Part shown: positions 42,259 to 51,141 of the stretch, piece after piece
Layout: every line of letters begins with the position of its first letter
Position numbering within the stretch: the first letter of the stretch is position 1
Source of the DNA: JAZKAR01 sp040389065
GTDB taxonomy: Bacteria > Pseudomonadota > Gammaproteobacteria > Burkholderiales > Casimicrobiaceae
Length of the DNA: 64,000 nt
Reading direction: 5' to 3'
Assembly (NCBI GenBank): GCA_040389065.1
Contig: JAZKAR010000014.1
Location: 50,281 to 114,280 of the forward strand
The notes under the pieces: generated by a model
Told to the model about the DNA's origin: nothing
Database searches by the model: none
What the model saw: only the letters and a program-made list of their open reading frames with translations
Position numbers and translations under genes: made by a program

Positions 42259-44643
42259 CTACTTAACTAAATGTGATTTACGCCCTTTACGGCGCTCTTG
42301 AAAAACAGGCATCCAAGCATCGGGATGTTCACCCACTTCAGCAATGACACTCTCTAAAATGGCTACGTTGTCTGTGCTACCCGATAGAATAGAAATTTCA
42401 TCATCAAAACCGTAAAGATCGAGCGTGGCAAAAGCCGATTGATTACCCTGCTTAATTAAAAAGGTTCTTGAATCTTCAGTAAGGGCTTTAAGCTCTCTAA
42501 ATTCTTTTTGCGTCAGATGGCAGCGTTTATAACTTTCATATTCAGCCGCTGGATTAGGCAAATAGATTTTTGTAGGTGTTTGGTCACGGATGGCGCCAAA
42601 AATTGCACTGTTAATGGCATCTTCAGGCGATTGGGAAACGAGAATAATGAACTCGTCCCGCTTACGTCCTGTTTTAAGGACATTGAGGATTTTTTCTTGT
42701 GTGGTCGGATATTTAGCGGGAAGCCAGAATTCTTCTACGATGGTGGCTAATAAACCGCCCTGCTCTTGCATCAAGTCTTTTAAATGAAAGAGAAACGATA
42801 ACACTGGCTCAGTCGGTGCGTAATCATCTTTTAAAAAATCTGTTACATCGAAACCAATACGGCGACACTGGCTAATATCAAACACATTACTAGGGTTATC
42901 TAATGCCCAAGCAAACCGCCCTCCCCCTGCATGACACCATTTTCTGAGGCGTTCGGCGAGTCCGTTACTGCCTGTATTGGGGATCGTTTCCAAAATGCGG
43001 CTAAAACGCCGTTCTGTGGGATGCAATGAATACACGGTATCCACTGCCAGCTTGATAGATTGCTCTTCTTCAGCGGTTATTTTTCCGTTTTCATCTTTTC
43101 CGCAAGCGGTTACAAGACTGTACAGAAAATCTCTATTTTTAGGCGTATCGGGTAATTGAAACGGGGCTAATCCTGTAGGCTCTCCTGCTTTCAGCGGGTA
43201 ATACGTACCACCCAAAACCCGGATAAAAATTTCCATGCCTCGATCTTTATCCATTGCGAATAATTTGGGATCAAAACGCTCTAAAAAACCGAGCAAGGTA
43301 AGTTGTAAAGTCGTTTTACCCGTCCCTGTTGCACCGAGAATTAGAGTATGTCCTGCAATCTTTTCGCCTAAGCTGTCTTCATCCTGTTTGGAATGATGAA
43401 AGTTAAAGTGGTACACGCTTTTTGATTTTGTTTGGAGTGGAATAACGGCTGTACCGTCACCAATCGGATTACCGCGCTGTTTACCTATCGAATAATTATG
43501 CATGCCAAACGTCGCCGCCAGATTGCGGCTTGATTTAGGCATTGGGCGCGATCCTGACCCGCCCAGTAAAAGGCGATAATTGGGTATCTGGCTAAAATAA
43601 GTAATGGGAGCTGATAGCGTAGCTTTAATCCATCTTGCGCCCGTATTCCCTAGAAAAATAGAACTGGCTAGGGTTCCATTATCGACGGCTTTTTTAGCCG
43701 TTTCGCCATATACGACTAACGCCGCGTGATAATCACCGAAGGTTAATTCTCCAGAGCTGATATAGCCCTGTGCTTCCATCAATTCATCACGCTGATGAAT
43801 CGCTTTATCTTCCACTGAAACCAGTTTATTAACCTGTTCGGCAAGCTTCTTTTGAGACTCATGAATGCCCATGCAGATAAACGTTTGGGTCAGGGTAAAT
43901 TCAAACGGCTGGCTTAAAATGGGGTTGAATTGCCCAGTGCTGCACGTATCAGGATAATCTTTTAAATCATAGCAAGTCGCGTAACGGGTTTGGTTTTCTG
44001 AACGAATCTCTAACAGGTCATAGCCAAAATGCAGATGTGAGCTTGGCATGATTTCATAAGCGGGGCTTGGCGTAACAGGAATGGTTTCCTCAAAGCCATT
44101 AATCAGATAGCCAACAAAGTTATAGACTTCAGAAAACCATACGCCATTATCATTTTCATACGCTCTCAGGCATTCAGGGTCATACATCGAGAGCGATTTA
44201 AGGACATAGTTCCCTAAATCTTCTATTTCTCTCAGCCCATCATCAAAATCATCGTATTTAAGAACGAGCGAAATAGTAAAGCGGTTTTCAAAATAGTCTT
44301 CATGTTCAAAACGCTGAAGATATTTAGCACCAAACGCCTTCATAAACGTAGTATCGAACTGGTACAATTCTTTGAATTGTACCTTGCGGCGCATTAAATG
44401 CGTCCATATTCCCAGCCGCGAACCTTTATCTTTTGCTAGTGACGCAAAAAACTTGTTTAGCCCATCAAAGCGGTTTTCTAATACGGCATCATCTATCGAC
44501 TCAAAAGGCATTCCTGCTAAACGAATCACCATCAGCATTCGATTATCCCGATAGGTCACTACCCGTTCTGATACGTGAATATTCAGATGGGGCAATATGT
44601 CCTCAATAGCGGGCTGTTTTTTCAAAAGGTCGCTTATAAACAT
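42259..44643 (-). CDS. virB4: T4SS ATPase VirB4
   Basis: 794 residues. The N-terminal VirB4 domain (about 30-400) is followed by Walker A GATGTGKTTLQ (about 434), Walker B near ATIVEEFWLPAKYP and a LVSQSPEDAI segment. It is the main energy source for pilus assembly. Its start overlaps the virB3 end by 41 bp. Confidence 0.95.
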   Translation of the reverse strand: MFISDLLKKQPAIEDILPHLNIHVSERVVTYRDNRMLMVIRLAGMPFESIDDAVLENRFDGLNKFFASLAKDKGSRLGIWTHLMRRKVQFKELYQFDTTFMKAFGAKYLQRFEHEDYFENRFTISLVLKYDDFDDGLREIEDLGNYVLKSLSMYDPECLRAYENDNGVWFSEVYNFVGYLINGFEETIPVTPSPAYEIMPSSHLHFGYDLLEIRSENQTRYATCYDLKDYPDTCSTGQFNPILSQPFEFTLTQTFICMGIHESQKKLAEQVNKLVSVEDKAIHQRDELMEAQGYISSGELTFGDYHAALVVYGETAKKAVDNGTLASSIFLGNTGARWIKATLSAPITYFSQIPNYRLLLGGSGSRPMPKSSRNLAATFGMHNYSIGKQRGNPIGDGTAVIPLQTKSKSVYHFNFHHSKQDEDSLGEKIAGHTLILGATGTGKTTLQLTLLGFLERFDPKLFAMDKDRGMEIFIRVLGGTYYPLKAGEPTGLAPFQLPDTPKNRDFLYSLVTACGKDENGKITAEEEQSIKLAVDTVYSLHPTERRFSRILETIPNTGSNGLAERLRKWCHAGGGRFAWALDNPSNVFDISQCRRIGFDVTDFLKDDYAPTEPVLSFLFHLKDLMQEQGGLLATIVEEFWLPAKYPTTQEKILNVLKTGRKRDEFIILVSQSPEDAINSAIFGAIRDQTPTKIYLPNPAAEYESYKRCHLTQKEFRELKALTEDSRTFLIKQGNQSAFATLDLYGFDDEISILSGSTDNVAILESVIAEVGEHPDAWMPVFQERRKGRKSHLVK

Positions 44644-44968
44644 CTATTTTTCGTCCATATTTAGTGGGAACCAAGGTATAGGTTTTACCGAAAGATTCCG
44701 TATTGCCGCGCCTGAAATAACACCATATTTCTAATGCCATCATGCGGATTGCCTGATCGTCTGTTTCACACAGAAATTTGAAGTACAGCAGAATGGGAAT
44801 TCCCAATATGCCAAAAAGCAATGCTGACGATCCGATGAACATTTGAAGAATCAGTGACCCCATCACGCTAGTGGTCAATACCACGAGCGCAGGAATCAGC
44901 GGGATACCCCAAAACATCGCGTTTCGCCCCATCCCGTTATAGGACGGATACTTTTTAGGCGTACTCAT
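44603..44968 (-). CDS. virB3: T4SS protein VirB3
   Basis: 121 residues from the ATG at 44968 that overlaps the virB2 stop (TAATG). Two hydrophobic spans (about 18-40 and 45-65) and a C-terminal ETDDQAIRMMALEIWCYFRR typical of VirB3/TrbD. It helps assemble the pilus with VirB4. A longer frame adds six residues. Confidence 0.9.
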   Translation of the reverse strand: MSTPKKYPSYNGMGRNAMFWGIPLIPALVVLTTSVMGSLILQMFIGSSALLFGILGIPILLYFKFLCETDDQAIRMMALEIWCYFRRGNTESFGKTYTLVPTKYGRKIDVYKRPFEKTARY

Positions 44969-45255
44969 TACGCAAAAATGCTCCATGCAAATGTTGCCGC
45001 AGCCAGTCCACCACCTACAACCGCCACATGTACTATGCCCATTGCAAACTCGCCCCAGCTTTTTTTACCTGCTTTTGCCATTGCGCCCACGTAAAGCATA
45101 TAAATACCGCTACATATTCCGAGAAAAGAATATAACCACGTTTGAAAGGTTGTAGCGGCTGTAGAAGCTGCAGCAAGTCCACCTCCAGCCATGACTGAAG
45201 CTGACGTAATGACAGCAATAAGGGTTAGAACAACGGTTTTAATGTTTAACTTCAT
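44968..45255 (-). CDS. virB2: Major pilin VirB2
   Basis: 95 residues from the ATG at 45255 (preceded by AGGAAACG). A signal-like span (VVLTLIAVITSASVMAGGG) is followed by two hydrophobic helices (LYSFLGICSGIYMLYVGAM and MGIVHVAVVGGGLAAATFAW), the VirB2 pilin layout. It is processed and forms the conjugative pilus. Confidence 0.88.
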   Translation of the reverse strand: MKLNIKTVVLTLIAVITSASVMAGGGLAAASTAATTFQTWLYSFLGICSGIYMLYVGAMAKAGKKSWGEFAMGIVHVAVVGGGLAAATFAWSIFA

Positions 45256-45277
45256 AATACGTTTCCTGAACGACGTT

Positions 45278-45916
45278 TTAAAAATCATTGAACACATCCC
45301 ACGATAGTTTTTTATCTTCGGGGGATAGTGGGTTAGAAGCCTTCTCTTGAGGCGTTGGAGGGGTTACTTTGACTTGCACCGCGTGGCTTACGGTGTTCTG
45401 CTTGGGCTTATGTACGGGGAGTATTTGAGGCTTTAAGGCTGGAATAATGGCAATAGGCTTTATAGGTTCAGCGTTAGCTACTACTTTTTGAACGTACCCG
45501 TTCGTAAAACCTTTGGAGAAATTTCCTGTGTTGTAGGCAGATAGCGCGGCAAATAATGCCTCTTGTGAATTAAGCTGCTTTTGCCTTGCCCGTTCGTAAT
45601 TGTTTTTAAGAATGCTGGAAGACGCTGCGAGGTTTCGGCAAGGATCAAACGCATCTTCGATGCTCAAGCTTGTTTTAGCGAGGTTAGATGAATTTACCTG
45701 ACCTAACCCTAGATCAATGTTGTAACCCTGCCCTATGAGCGATTTTGCCGTGATTACGGCTTCTTTTTTTGTGGCAGGTTGGCGCACTAAACGAGCGCCT
45801 CCATTGATGCCAATTGCAAGAGGCTGAAATTGTGACTCGGTTCTAACAATCGCCGCCATTGTTTCAGGGGCAACATGGGGCGCACATTGTTGAGTAAGCA
45901 GTAAAAAATCTAGCAT
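45278..45916 (-). CDS. virB1: Lytic transglycosylase VirB1
   Basis: 212 residues. The SLT domain (about 1-135) shows PETMAAIVRTESQFQPLAIGING (catalytic Glu), GYNIDLGLGQVNSSN and ALSAYNTGNF. The C-terminus is a Pro-rich linker (about 155-200). It opens peptidoglycan locally for T4SS assembly. No obvious signal peptide at the called start. Confidence 0.92.
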   Translation of the reverse strand: MLDFLLLTQQCAPHVAPETMAAIVRTESQFQPLAIGINGGARLVRQPATKKEAVITAKSLIGQGYNIDLGLGQVNSSNLAKTSLSIEDAFDPCRNLAASSSILKNNYERARQKQLNSQEALFAALSAYNTGNFSKGFTNGYVQKVVANAEPIKPIAIIPALKPQILPVHKPKQNTVSHAVQVKVTPPTPQEKASNPLSPEDKKLSWDVFNDF

Positions 45917-45927
45917 GTTCTGACTAC

Positions 45928-46554
45928 CTACCAGCGAACCCGTTGGTAAAACTGGTTATCAATGTACACATCAATAGCGCGGGGGCTTTGCGGGGCTTGC
46001 CATATCACCTGTTGATACACATAAATCGGGTAGGAGTTGTCGCTGTCACCCCCTGCATATTGTCCTAAAGGATTGGCTACACAAGCGCGTGATCCTATCC
46101 CTTGTCCTTCGATAAAATTAGGTTGGGAAATAGTGGGCGTACCTGTAACGGTATAAGCAGATTGTGCATATCTCCATCCTGTTTTTTTAGGCACGGAGTT
46201 TCCTTGCTCAACGTAAGAAGCAATTGAAGCAGGTTGTGTACCTGCTGGACAAGGATCGTAGGGATCATAAATCTGTTTGGCATAACTGCTGCCATCGTGA
46301 CCGTCTGCTAAACCGCAGGTAGGAAAGGCTCGACCTTTTGCTAAATCTCGAAAAAGTTGTGTAATGGGAGGTACACATTCGGGGTACTTTTTGGGATTGC
46401 CTGGTGTTGCCAGACATAGCAATACTTGGCAACCGTAATCACTGGCATAGGCACTTGATGCCAACAAAAAGATGAATAGCATCATCTTGTTAAACAAGTG
46501 CAGAGAAAATAGATAAGTTGGTGTAATAAATTTCAAAACCAAAAACCTTAACAA
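45928..46554 (-). CDS. trbM-like: TrbM-like conjugal transfer protein
   Basis: 208 residues; an internal Met at 46488 would give a neat signal peptide (MLFIFLLASSAYA), so the true start may be there. Mature part: DYGCQVLLCLATPGNPKKYPECVPPI..LFRDLAKGRAFPTC, the TrbM signature with paired Cys. TrbM is a periplasmic accessory protein of IncP-type mating systems. First gene of the tra operon. Confidence 0.8.
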   Translation of the reverse strand: MLRFLVLKFITPTYLFSLHLFNKMMLFIFLLASSAYASDYGCQVLLCLATPGNPKKYPECVPPITQLFRDLAKGRAFPTCGLADGHDGSSYAKQIYDPYDPCPAGTQPASIASYVEQGNSVPKKTGWRYAQSAYTVTGTPTISQPNFIEGQGIGSRACVANPLGQYAGGDSDNSYPIYVYQQVIWQAPQSPRAIDVYIDNQFYQRVRW

Positions 46555-46890
46555 CGTAAATATATGTTTTAATTAGCATGTAATTTATAACGAAGTCACC
46601 GAATTGTCAACGAAATATTCATTTAAAACAATAATATATACAAATTATTGTTAATAATTATCAATAGACATTACTGTTGAAGCCATTTTGATTATTTAAA
46701 TTTTTTTAATATAAATTTTTTAGTTTTATTTAATATGGCTTTACATACATAGCTTCAATGTATATTTTTAATACTTCACTTAGATGTAAAAGTTAGGCTT
46801 GAAATTCGAAGATGCTTGTAAACATTTTCGCCGAGATGTTCTTTGTTATAATCAAAGTGATTTCGCACTAAATCAGTTTGATTGAAAAAT
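46555..46890. promoter_or_regulatory. Divergent regulatory region between tra operon and 46891
   Basis: A very AT-rich region of about 330 bp without coding potential. It should hold the promoters of the minus-strand tra operon and of the plus-strand gene at 46891. The 20-bp stretch at 46648-46667 (TTGTTAATAATTATCAATAG) matches 8292-8311 at 18 of 20 positions, so a shared regulator is possible. Confidence 0.45.
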
Positions 46891-47436
46891 ATGAGCAAAA
46901 TAAATGGTGGATGCCGACCTGGAGCAGGTCGAAAAGCAGCTTTTCAAGGTGAACAGACTATACCCGTTCGGGTTCCTGAGAGCCAGCTTACGGTCGTACA
47001 GAGCTTTTTAGAGGCGTACCGACAACGTAGCGGCTCTTGCCTAACGACTGATGAACGATTCGCTTATGAAGTTGAAATTAGCCGCCTTAAAAATGGTTTG
47101 GCTGATGCTATTGATTGTTTGCAAACTTATTTCCGGCCTATACCTGTTATTAATCATAAGATTAATGCACTTAAAACAGTTTTAGAAGAGCCGAGACCAA
47201 CTTGTTTGAAGAGAAATGTTTCAGATCAGCTTCAGGTTAGCAGTTACTACAGCCCAGCAGGATTGCCTTGGGAGTTGTCTAGTTTTTTCAAGGATAAGAA
47301 AATTGGTTTTCAATCTAAACCGCTTATTCCACTTCCAGCGACTAGTAAGGGTACAGACATACATCAATATCAACTTTCGCTACAGGAAGTTGATAATCTA
47401 ATCGAGTTTTTATTAAATGCACGCCAGGATTTATAA
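46891..47436 (+). CDS. GAGRK-type plasmid regulator-like protein
   Basis: 181 residues from the ATG at 46891 (a TTG nine bases earlier is less likely). The N-terminus CRPGAGRKAAFQGEQTIPVRVPESQLTVVQSFLEAYRQ resembles short plasmid/phage proteins with a GxGRK basic motif and an RHH-like PVRVPESQ segment, which suggests DNA binding. The rest is unrecognised. A degenerate copy of its first 80 codons lies at 57426-57698 on the other side of the cassette array. Confidence 0.65.
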   Translation: MSKINGGCRPGAGRKAAFQGEQTIPVRVPESQLTVVQSFLEAYRQRSGSCLTTDERFAYEVEISRLKNGLADAIDCLQTYFRPIPVINHKINALKTVLEEPRPTCLKRNVSDQLQVSSYYSPAGLPWELSSFFKDKKIGFQSKPLIPLPATSKGTDIHQYQLSLQEVDNLIEFLLNARQDL

Positions 47437-47673
47437 GTGTTTAATAACTATTTAGGTAGCCATCTTTTATGAAAAATTAAAAAGTTAAGCTATCGTTCAC
47501 TAATGGAAGATATGAATAAATTTAAGCTGAAAATTTATTTATGCATTGTCTTAAACACTGTTGCACTTCAATGTTGAAACTACGCGCTGCGCAGATGAGA
47601 TGATGCATGAGAACACGCATAACAGCTGCCAATGAAGGATAGAGGATACGGTGCAGTGAATTTATCTGCACCT

Positions 47674-48462
47674 CTACTTACACCTGATGCCGGAATGGAT
47701 TTCATAGATCGTCTGCTCGATCTTCAGCCAATCGGTCTTAGGTTTGATGCCAGATGCGAGTTGAAGAGTGTGGCACCTTTGTTCATGCTCTCTCATTAGT
47801 GCGGCGAGATCAATCTTGATCTCTGCGCTGAGAGCGCCAGAAGCAACTTGCTTCACTCGGTGCCCCATCTGATTCATTAGGCGCGTATGGAATGACTCTA
47901 TTTCGTGAGTGAAATCTGACCAAGGTAGCTTGTATGCGCCTTGAAGTGCGGTCCACGCGGGTTGCCCATCAATTAGCTTGTCTCTGTTGTCCCATTCGAA
48001 ATGAACGCTCTCTGCATCTGACCAAATAGCTATGTTTGCTGAAGGAGATAGGTACAGGCTGTCGAGCTGCCGCTTGGATTGCCATTCTGTTGCAACCGTG
48101 AGCACTTCCAAGTATCGGTCTTCAGTTGCATGAGCTTCGTGCTTTTCACACCACTGCTCAAACGTCTTTTGCCATGAGATCGCAGACTCCCCTGAGATGT
48201 ACGGGACAAGAGAAGCTGGAACCGGCTCCAAGACATATGGAAGCATGTCAATCAGGTCTTCGTACAAGCGGACAACTTGATAGTCGCAGTATTGCTTGCA
48301 ACCTAGAGATCGGGCCATTGCGCTGTACTCAAAAAGAACGCTTGAGCCCGCTTCTAGCCAGTACTGACCATCCGTAAGACCAAACCAAGACAAACTTAGA
48401 TTGTCCGACGTCCCCCAGGGGAGAACCTCTTGGACAGGTACAAGAGTGAAATTGATGAGCAT
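47674..48462 (-). CDS. Cassette 1: DUF5984-like protein
   Basis: 262 residues from the ATG at 48462. MLINFTLVPVQEVLPWG, LSWFGLTDGQYWLEAG and SVLFEYS match the DUF5984 pattern common in gene cassettes and variable regions; function unknown. The frame is open further upstream to 48519, but that part is the conserved attC element read through, so I exclude it. Less AT-rich than the plasmid backbone. No clear attC was found beyond its stop, so this may be the terminal, partly degraded cassette. Confidence 0.75.
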   Translation of the reverse strand: MLINFTLVPVQEVLPWGTSDNLSLSWFGLTDGQYWLEAGSSVLFEYSAMARSLGCKQYCDYQVVRLYEDLIDMLPYVLEPVPASLVPYISGESAISWQKTFEQWCEKHEAHATEDRYLEVLTVATEWQSKRQLDSLYLSPSANIAIWSDAESVHFEWDNRDKLIDGQPAWTALQGAYKLPWSDFTHEIESFHTRLMNQMGHRVKQVASGALSAEIKIDLAALMREHEQRCHTLQLASGIKPKTDWLKIEQTIYEIHSGIRCK

Positions 48463-48480
48463 GTGACTGAAAGGCCTTAC

Positions 48481-48630
48481 GAGGGTGTAGGAAAACTGTT
48501 TTACAAAAAAATAGGCCAAAAATCGACCGTCTAAAACGAGCTATATTAAACGATCTCGATCCGAGGAAGGGCAAAAACACACTTAAACAATGTTTGTTTT
48601 GACTCCTTAATTTATTATTCTACAGCCAGA
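48481..48630 (-). repeat. attC-embedded element copy R1
   Basis: Conserved unit of about 150 bp between CCTTAC (outer core) and GCTCTGG (inner core), read on the minus strand. It carries GTTTAATATAG and the end block TTTTCCTACACCCTC. It lies directly upstream of cassette 1 and downstream of the attC of cassette 2. Confidence 0.75.
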
Positions 48631-48716
48631 GCGTTTGAGTTAACTGGCACCCAAGCGTCAGCATAGGGAAGGCAGCCAGTGTCGCTGGGGTTGTCCTGTT
48701 GTACAACTAGTTAGGT
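48627..48716 (-). repeat. attC: attC-like site of cassette 2
   Basis: On the plus strand it runs from the inner core (CCAGAGC) to GTTAGGT at 48710. The TAG stop of cassette 2 lies next to the ACCTAAC core. Confidence 0.6.
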
Positions 48717-49189
48717 GCGGTAATGCTAGCAAGATAGCCCTTTTCAAAGCACTGAATTTGAGCTGTTTCAATTGCATGAGGAAGGTAGATACGGAGAAAA
48801 GCTCCATTACTACGAAGTATCTTTACTTGTTGATTATCTGGTATCCGAGATAAATCTAGAGTGTCTGGCATACGCTGATAACTTTGAATTAAAACCAGAC
48901 CATAATTTTCAAATTTTGGAGCTATTGCTAGCAATTCTGTTGTTGATAGCATTAGATCATAACTAACTAATCGGAATTCAGCATTAATTGAGTCTCCATT
49001 TTTTGTAATTGGAATGCAAGCTTGCCACCATTGAGTATAAGTATTAGGCATATGCCCTAAGATCCAAACCCAAGGTACTTGAGGATTAATAAAGCGTGTG
49101 AGCGTGCTTAAGGATGCATTGTGTAAATACAAAGTTTCTATTTCATCTCTTTCTAGAATTTCTATTTTATTCACTGTAGTACCTAACAT
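48707..49189 (-). CDS. Cassette 2: protein of unknown function
   Basis: 160 residues, no signal peptide, no recognised domain. It has TRFINPQVPWVWILGHMPNTYTQWWQACIP in the middle and an aromatic-rich pattern. The stop codon overlaps the attC core (ACCTAAC-TAG), typical of gene cassettes. A standard attC junction without the 150-bp element separates it from cassette 3, so the two may share a transcript starting from copy R2. Confidence 0.65.
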   Translation of the reverse strand: MLGTTVNKIEILERDEIETLYLHNASLSTLTRFINPQVPWVWILGHMPNTYTQWWQACIPITKNGDSINAEFRLVSYDLMLSTTELLAIAPKFENYGLVLIQSYQRMPDTLDLSRIPDNQQVKILRSNGAFLRIYLPHAIETAQIQCFEKGYLASITAPN

Positions 49190-49246
49190 TTGAAATCAGG
49201 GGGCGCCAGCTTGCCGGCGAACCTTTGGTTTGAATTGATAGGGGCC
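49182..49246 (-). repeat. attC: attC-like site between cassettes 2 and 3
   Basis: ACCTAAC (49182-49188) with a following TTTGAAATCAG...TTTGAATTGATAGGG; paired arms GGCGCC/GGCG and CAAA/TTTG. One core is degenerate (GATAGGG). No 150-bp element here. Confidence 0.5.
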
Positions 49247-49249
49247 TGA

Positions 49250-49486
49250 TTATTCACCATTGGGTTCTGAAATCGCGAAGGTAATGGTGCTACCCGATAT
49301 TGATTGCCGGACAATAAAGTCCACCATGAACCCTTCATAGATTGAGGATTGTAACCACCTTAGTCCGGTTTCAAGATCGACAGGCTCCCAGCCCGAGATG
49401 AGACAACTGACGGGCTGTTGGTTACCAATCATCTGGAGTAAGTTATTCTTGGCAACTTGCCATTTTTCTTCGACTTCAACGTTCAT
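49250..49486 (-). CDS. Cassette 3, second gene: unknown
   Basis: 78 residues from the ATG at 49486, which overlaps the stop of the upstream gene (ATGA). It is a small soluble protein (MNVEVEEKWQVAKNNLLQMI, SGSTITFAISEPNGE). No domain recognised. The tight overlap with 49483-49728 suggests coupled translation and a functional pair. Confidence 0.6.
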   Translation of the reverse strand: MNVEVEEKWQVAKNNLLQMIGNQQPVSCLISGWEPVDLETGLRWLQSSIYEGFMVDFIVRQSISGSTITFAISEPNGE

Positions 49487-49728
49487 TCTGATTTCTTTTC
49501 GAAAATCTCTGGCGCTGCCCATTCGCTTGCGCAAAGCCATTCTTTTGGCACTTCGGTAACTGCCTCTTCTATAGCCAACAAATCCCAACAATGTTCCCAA
49601 CCACCTGTTGAATAGGACTCCACACTTACTTTGTTAGCCCAGCGTGCGAGCCAACGGGTGACTTCGTCAAAATCGGAAGAGTCTTCAACATGATCAATGT
49701 AAATTGTTATCTTGAGACGTTCAGGCAC
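49483..49728 (-). CDS. Cassette 3, first gene: unknown
   Basis: 81 residues. It opens MPERLKITIYIDHVEDSSDFDEVTRW, has several Trp and an acidic middle, and no recognised domain. Element copy R2 lies about 14 bp upstream of its start. It may be a two-gene cassette (for example toxin-antitoxin or enzyme-partner), but neither protein is recognisable. Confidence 0.6.
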   Translation of the reverse strand: MPERLKITIYIDHVEDSSDFDEVTRWLARWANKVSVESYSTGGWEHCWDLLAIEEAVTEVPKEWLCASEWAAPEIFEKKSE

Positions 49729-49742
49729 TTGAGACCCCTAAC

Positions 49743-49880
49743 TAGGGTGTTTAAAAACTGTTTTACAAAAAACAGGTCAAAGATAGCCCCTTCAAAACGC
49801 GCTATCTTAAACGATCTCGACCGAAAGAAACGTAAAATGGCCCTTAAACAGAGTTTGGTTTTACATTATTTTTCAGCCAG
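49743..49880 (-). repeat. attC-embedded element copy R2
   Basis: Outer core CCTAAC at 49737-49742 is perfect; the inner end is CCAGAACG. This is the most diverged full copy (TTTAAG in place of TTTAAT, shorter). Confidence 0.7.
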
Positions 49881-49936
49881 AACGTTTTAGTTAAGGGGCT
49901 GGCTTTAGCAAGTCCCGCTTGAATGATGTGTTAGAT
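49881..49936 (-). repeat. attC: attC-like site of cassette 4
   Basis: From AACGTTTTAGTTAAGGGG to GTTAGAT (49930-49936). The last codons of cassette 4 run through it. Confidence 0.6.
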
Positions 49937-50412
49937 ATGACGTTTATTTTGGATTGTTCAATAGGCCATGCGTCTTCAACTTGTATTCTTACGATAGAAT
50001 TTCCATCGATATTCATAACGCGCTCAGTTGTGCCCTTAACTAAAATAAAGGGTGTCATCTCGCCATAATTTTTTTCGATTTGTATAGCACTGTTGAGTCT
50101 TTCCTTTTTAAGCACAATTCCTACTGAAAACAAGCCGTTGTTAGTTTCTGACGCAATGAGAGGAAACTGCAGTTGTTCGTAGGAAGCCACTTTTGCTTTT
50201 AGGTAATGGAATACACCCGTTACCAAATGTTCGCCCTTTGAAGTTTCAGTACGTTTCACAAATGCAAATTGACCAAGCCATAAAACGCGATCACCAAACT
50301 TGGATTCTTCAATTACCTCACGAGGATTTTGCGGAATAGATGCGCCCGATGCGGATAAAGTAGGCAACAGCACAACAACGGCGATTAGGATTAATAGTTT
50401 TGATATTTTCAT
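49891..50412 (-). CDS. Cassette 4: exported protein of unknown function
   Basis: 173 residues. A signal peptide covers about 1-23 (LLILIAVVVLLPTLSASGA). The mature part is a mixed alpha/beta domain (DRVLWLGQFAFVKRT, PFILVKGTTERVMNIDGN) that I do not recognise. The last 14 residues are encoded by the attC site, so the ORF stops inside the recombination site. A standard attC junction lies upstream (to cassette 5). Confidence 0.7.
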   Translation of the reverse strand: MKISKLLILIAVVVLLPTLSASGASIPQNPREVIEESKFGDRVLWLGQFAFVKRTETSKGEHLVTGVFHYLKAKVASYEQLQFPLIASETNNGLFSVGIVLKKERLNSAIQIEKNYGEMTPFILVKGTTERVMNIDGNSIVRIQVEDAWPIEQSKINVISNTSFKRDLLKPAP

Positions 50413-50482
50413 AGCTAACGCCTGGAAAAGGGGACATACAGCACGAAGTGATGGTTGTTCACCTTGATTGGATACTTTAGGG
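50413..50482 (-). repeat. attC: attC-like site between cassettes 4 and 5
   Basis: GCTAACGCCTGG (50414...) to TTTAGGGC (about 50475-50482), with self-complementary interior. No 150-bp element at this junction. Confidence 0.5.
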
Positions 50483-50486
50483 CTTA

Positions 50487-50915
50487 CTAAACGTATAGCG
50501 CCCTAGTGCCAACTGACGCAGTTGAAGCGCGCTCGGCGAAGCCTTGATAGAAGAACAGGATATTGTCGCTGGAGTCGCCAGAAAGCCGCCCAGAAACCTT
50601 GTCCCAAGTCATTATTGCAACGTGCATTTCTGGCTCGCCGACCACTAGCACTGGTTGTGCTCGATCATCATGCCAAAAATATGCCCCGCCGAATTGCCTA
50701 TGCCCGACTGCAAGAATATAGCAGCCGACTTCTTGAACAATCGTGCGAACTTGATCTTTGGTTAGTTTGGAAAAGAACTCAGAAGCCTCTGCTAGAATTT
50801 CCTCGATTATTGCGAGGCTCGTGATAGAGTGGTCGAGCATTCCGTTGGCTCGCTCTTGTAGCGTGTCTAGACAACGGGCTGCGAGGCGGGCTACTTCTGC
50901 TTCAGTGTTAATCAT
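50487..50915 (-). CDS. Cassette 5: protein of unknown function
   Basis: 142 residues with clearly higher GC than the plasmid backbone, a sign of a foreign source. Pattern: helical first half (ASEFFSKLTKDQVRTIVQEVGCYILAVGHRQFGGAYFWHD), then VLVVGEPEMHVAIMTWDKVSGRLSGD. I recall similar proteins from integron cassettes, without known role. Element copy R3 lies just upstream, so it should have its own promoter. Confidence 0.7.
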   Translation of the reverse strand: MINTEAEVARLAARCLDTLQERANGMLDHSITSLAIIEEILAEASEFFSKLTKDQVRTIVQEVGCYILAVGHRQFGGAYFWHDDRAQPVLVVGEPEMHVAIMTWDKVSGRLSGDSSDNILFFYQGFAERASTASVGTRALYV

Positions 50916-50937
50916 GTGAGAGCTCTATGGGTTCTAA

Positions 50938-51088
50938 TGAGGGTGTAGAAAAACTGTTTTACAAAAAAACAGGCCAAAAATCGACCGTCTAAAACGCACT
51001 ATATTAAACGATCTCGATCCGAGGAAGTGCAGAAAGGTCCTTAAACAGAGTTTGTTTGGGCCCCTTAAAACATTATTCTACAGCCAAA
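50938..51088 (-). repeat. attC-embedded element copy R3
   Basis: Full copy with GTTTAATATAGTGCG and the CTGTTTT/AAAACAG hairpin followed by TTTTT on the minus strand. Outer core CTAATG is degenerate. Confidence 0.75.
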
Positions 51089-51141
51089 ACATTTGAATTC
51101 AGCGGCTGCCGCAGGCAGTGTACTGCAATGATGGGTTAGGT
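51087..51141 (-). repeat. attC: attC-like site of cassette 6
   Basis: AACATTTGAATTCAGCGGCTGCC...GTTAGGT (51135-51141); arms CTGCCGCAGGCAG. It overlaps the TAA stop of cassette 6. Confidence 0.6.

Noticed and set aside
47560..47673. attC downstream of cassette 1
   Set aside because: Core-like pieces (GCATAAC, GTTGAAAC) occur in the wrong order and no paired arms could be drawn, so no site is claimed.
48460..48580. Extended N-termini and extra frames over the attC-embedded elements (for example 48329-48580, 51335-51538, 53679-53771)
   Set aside because: They come from reading the conserved repeat as protein; similar peptides (for example SFNIARF) recur at several copies, and better starts lie downstream.
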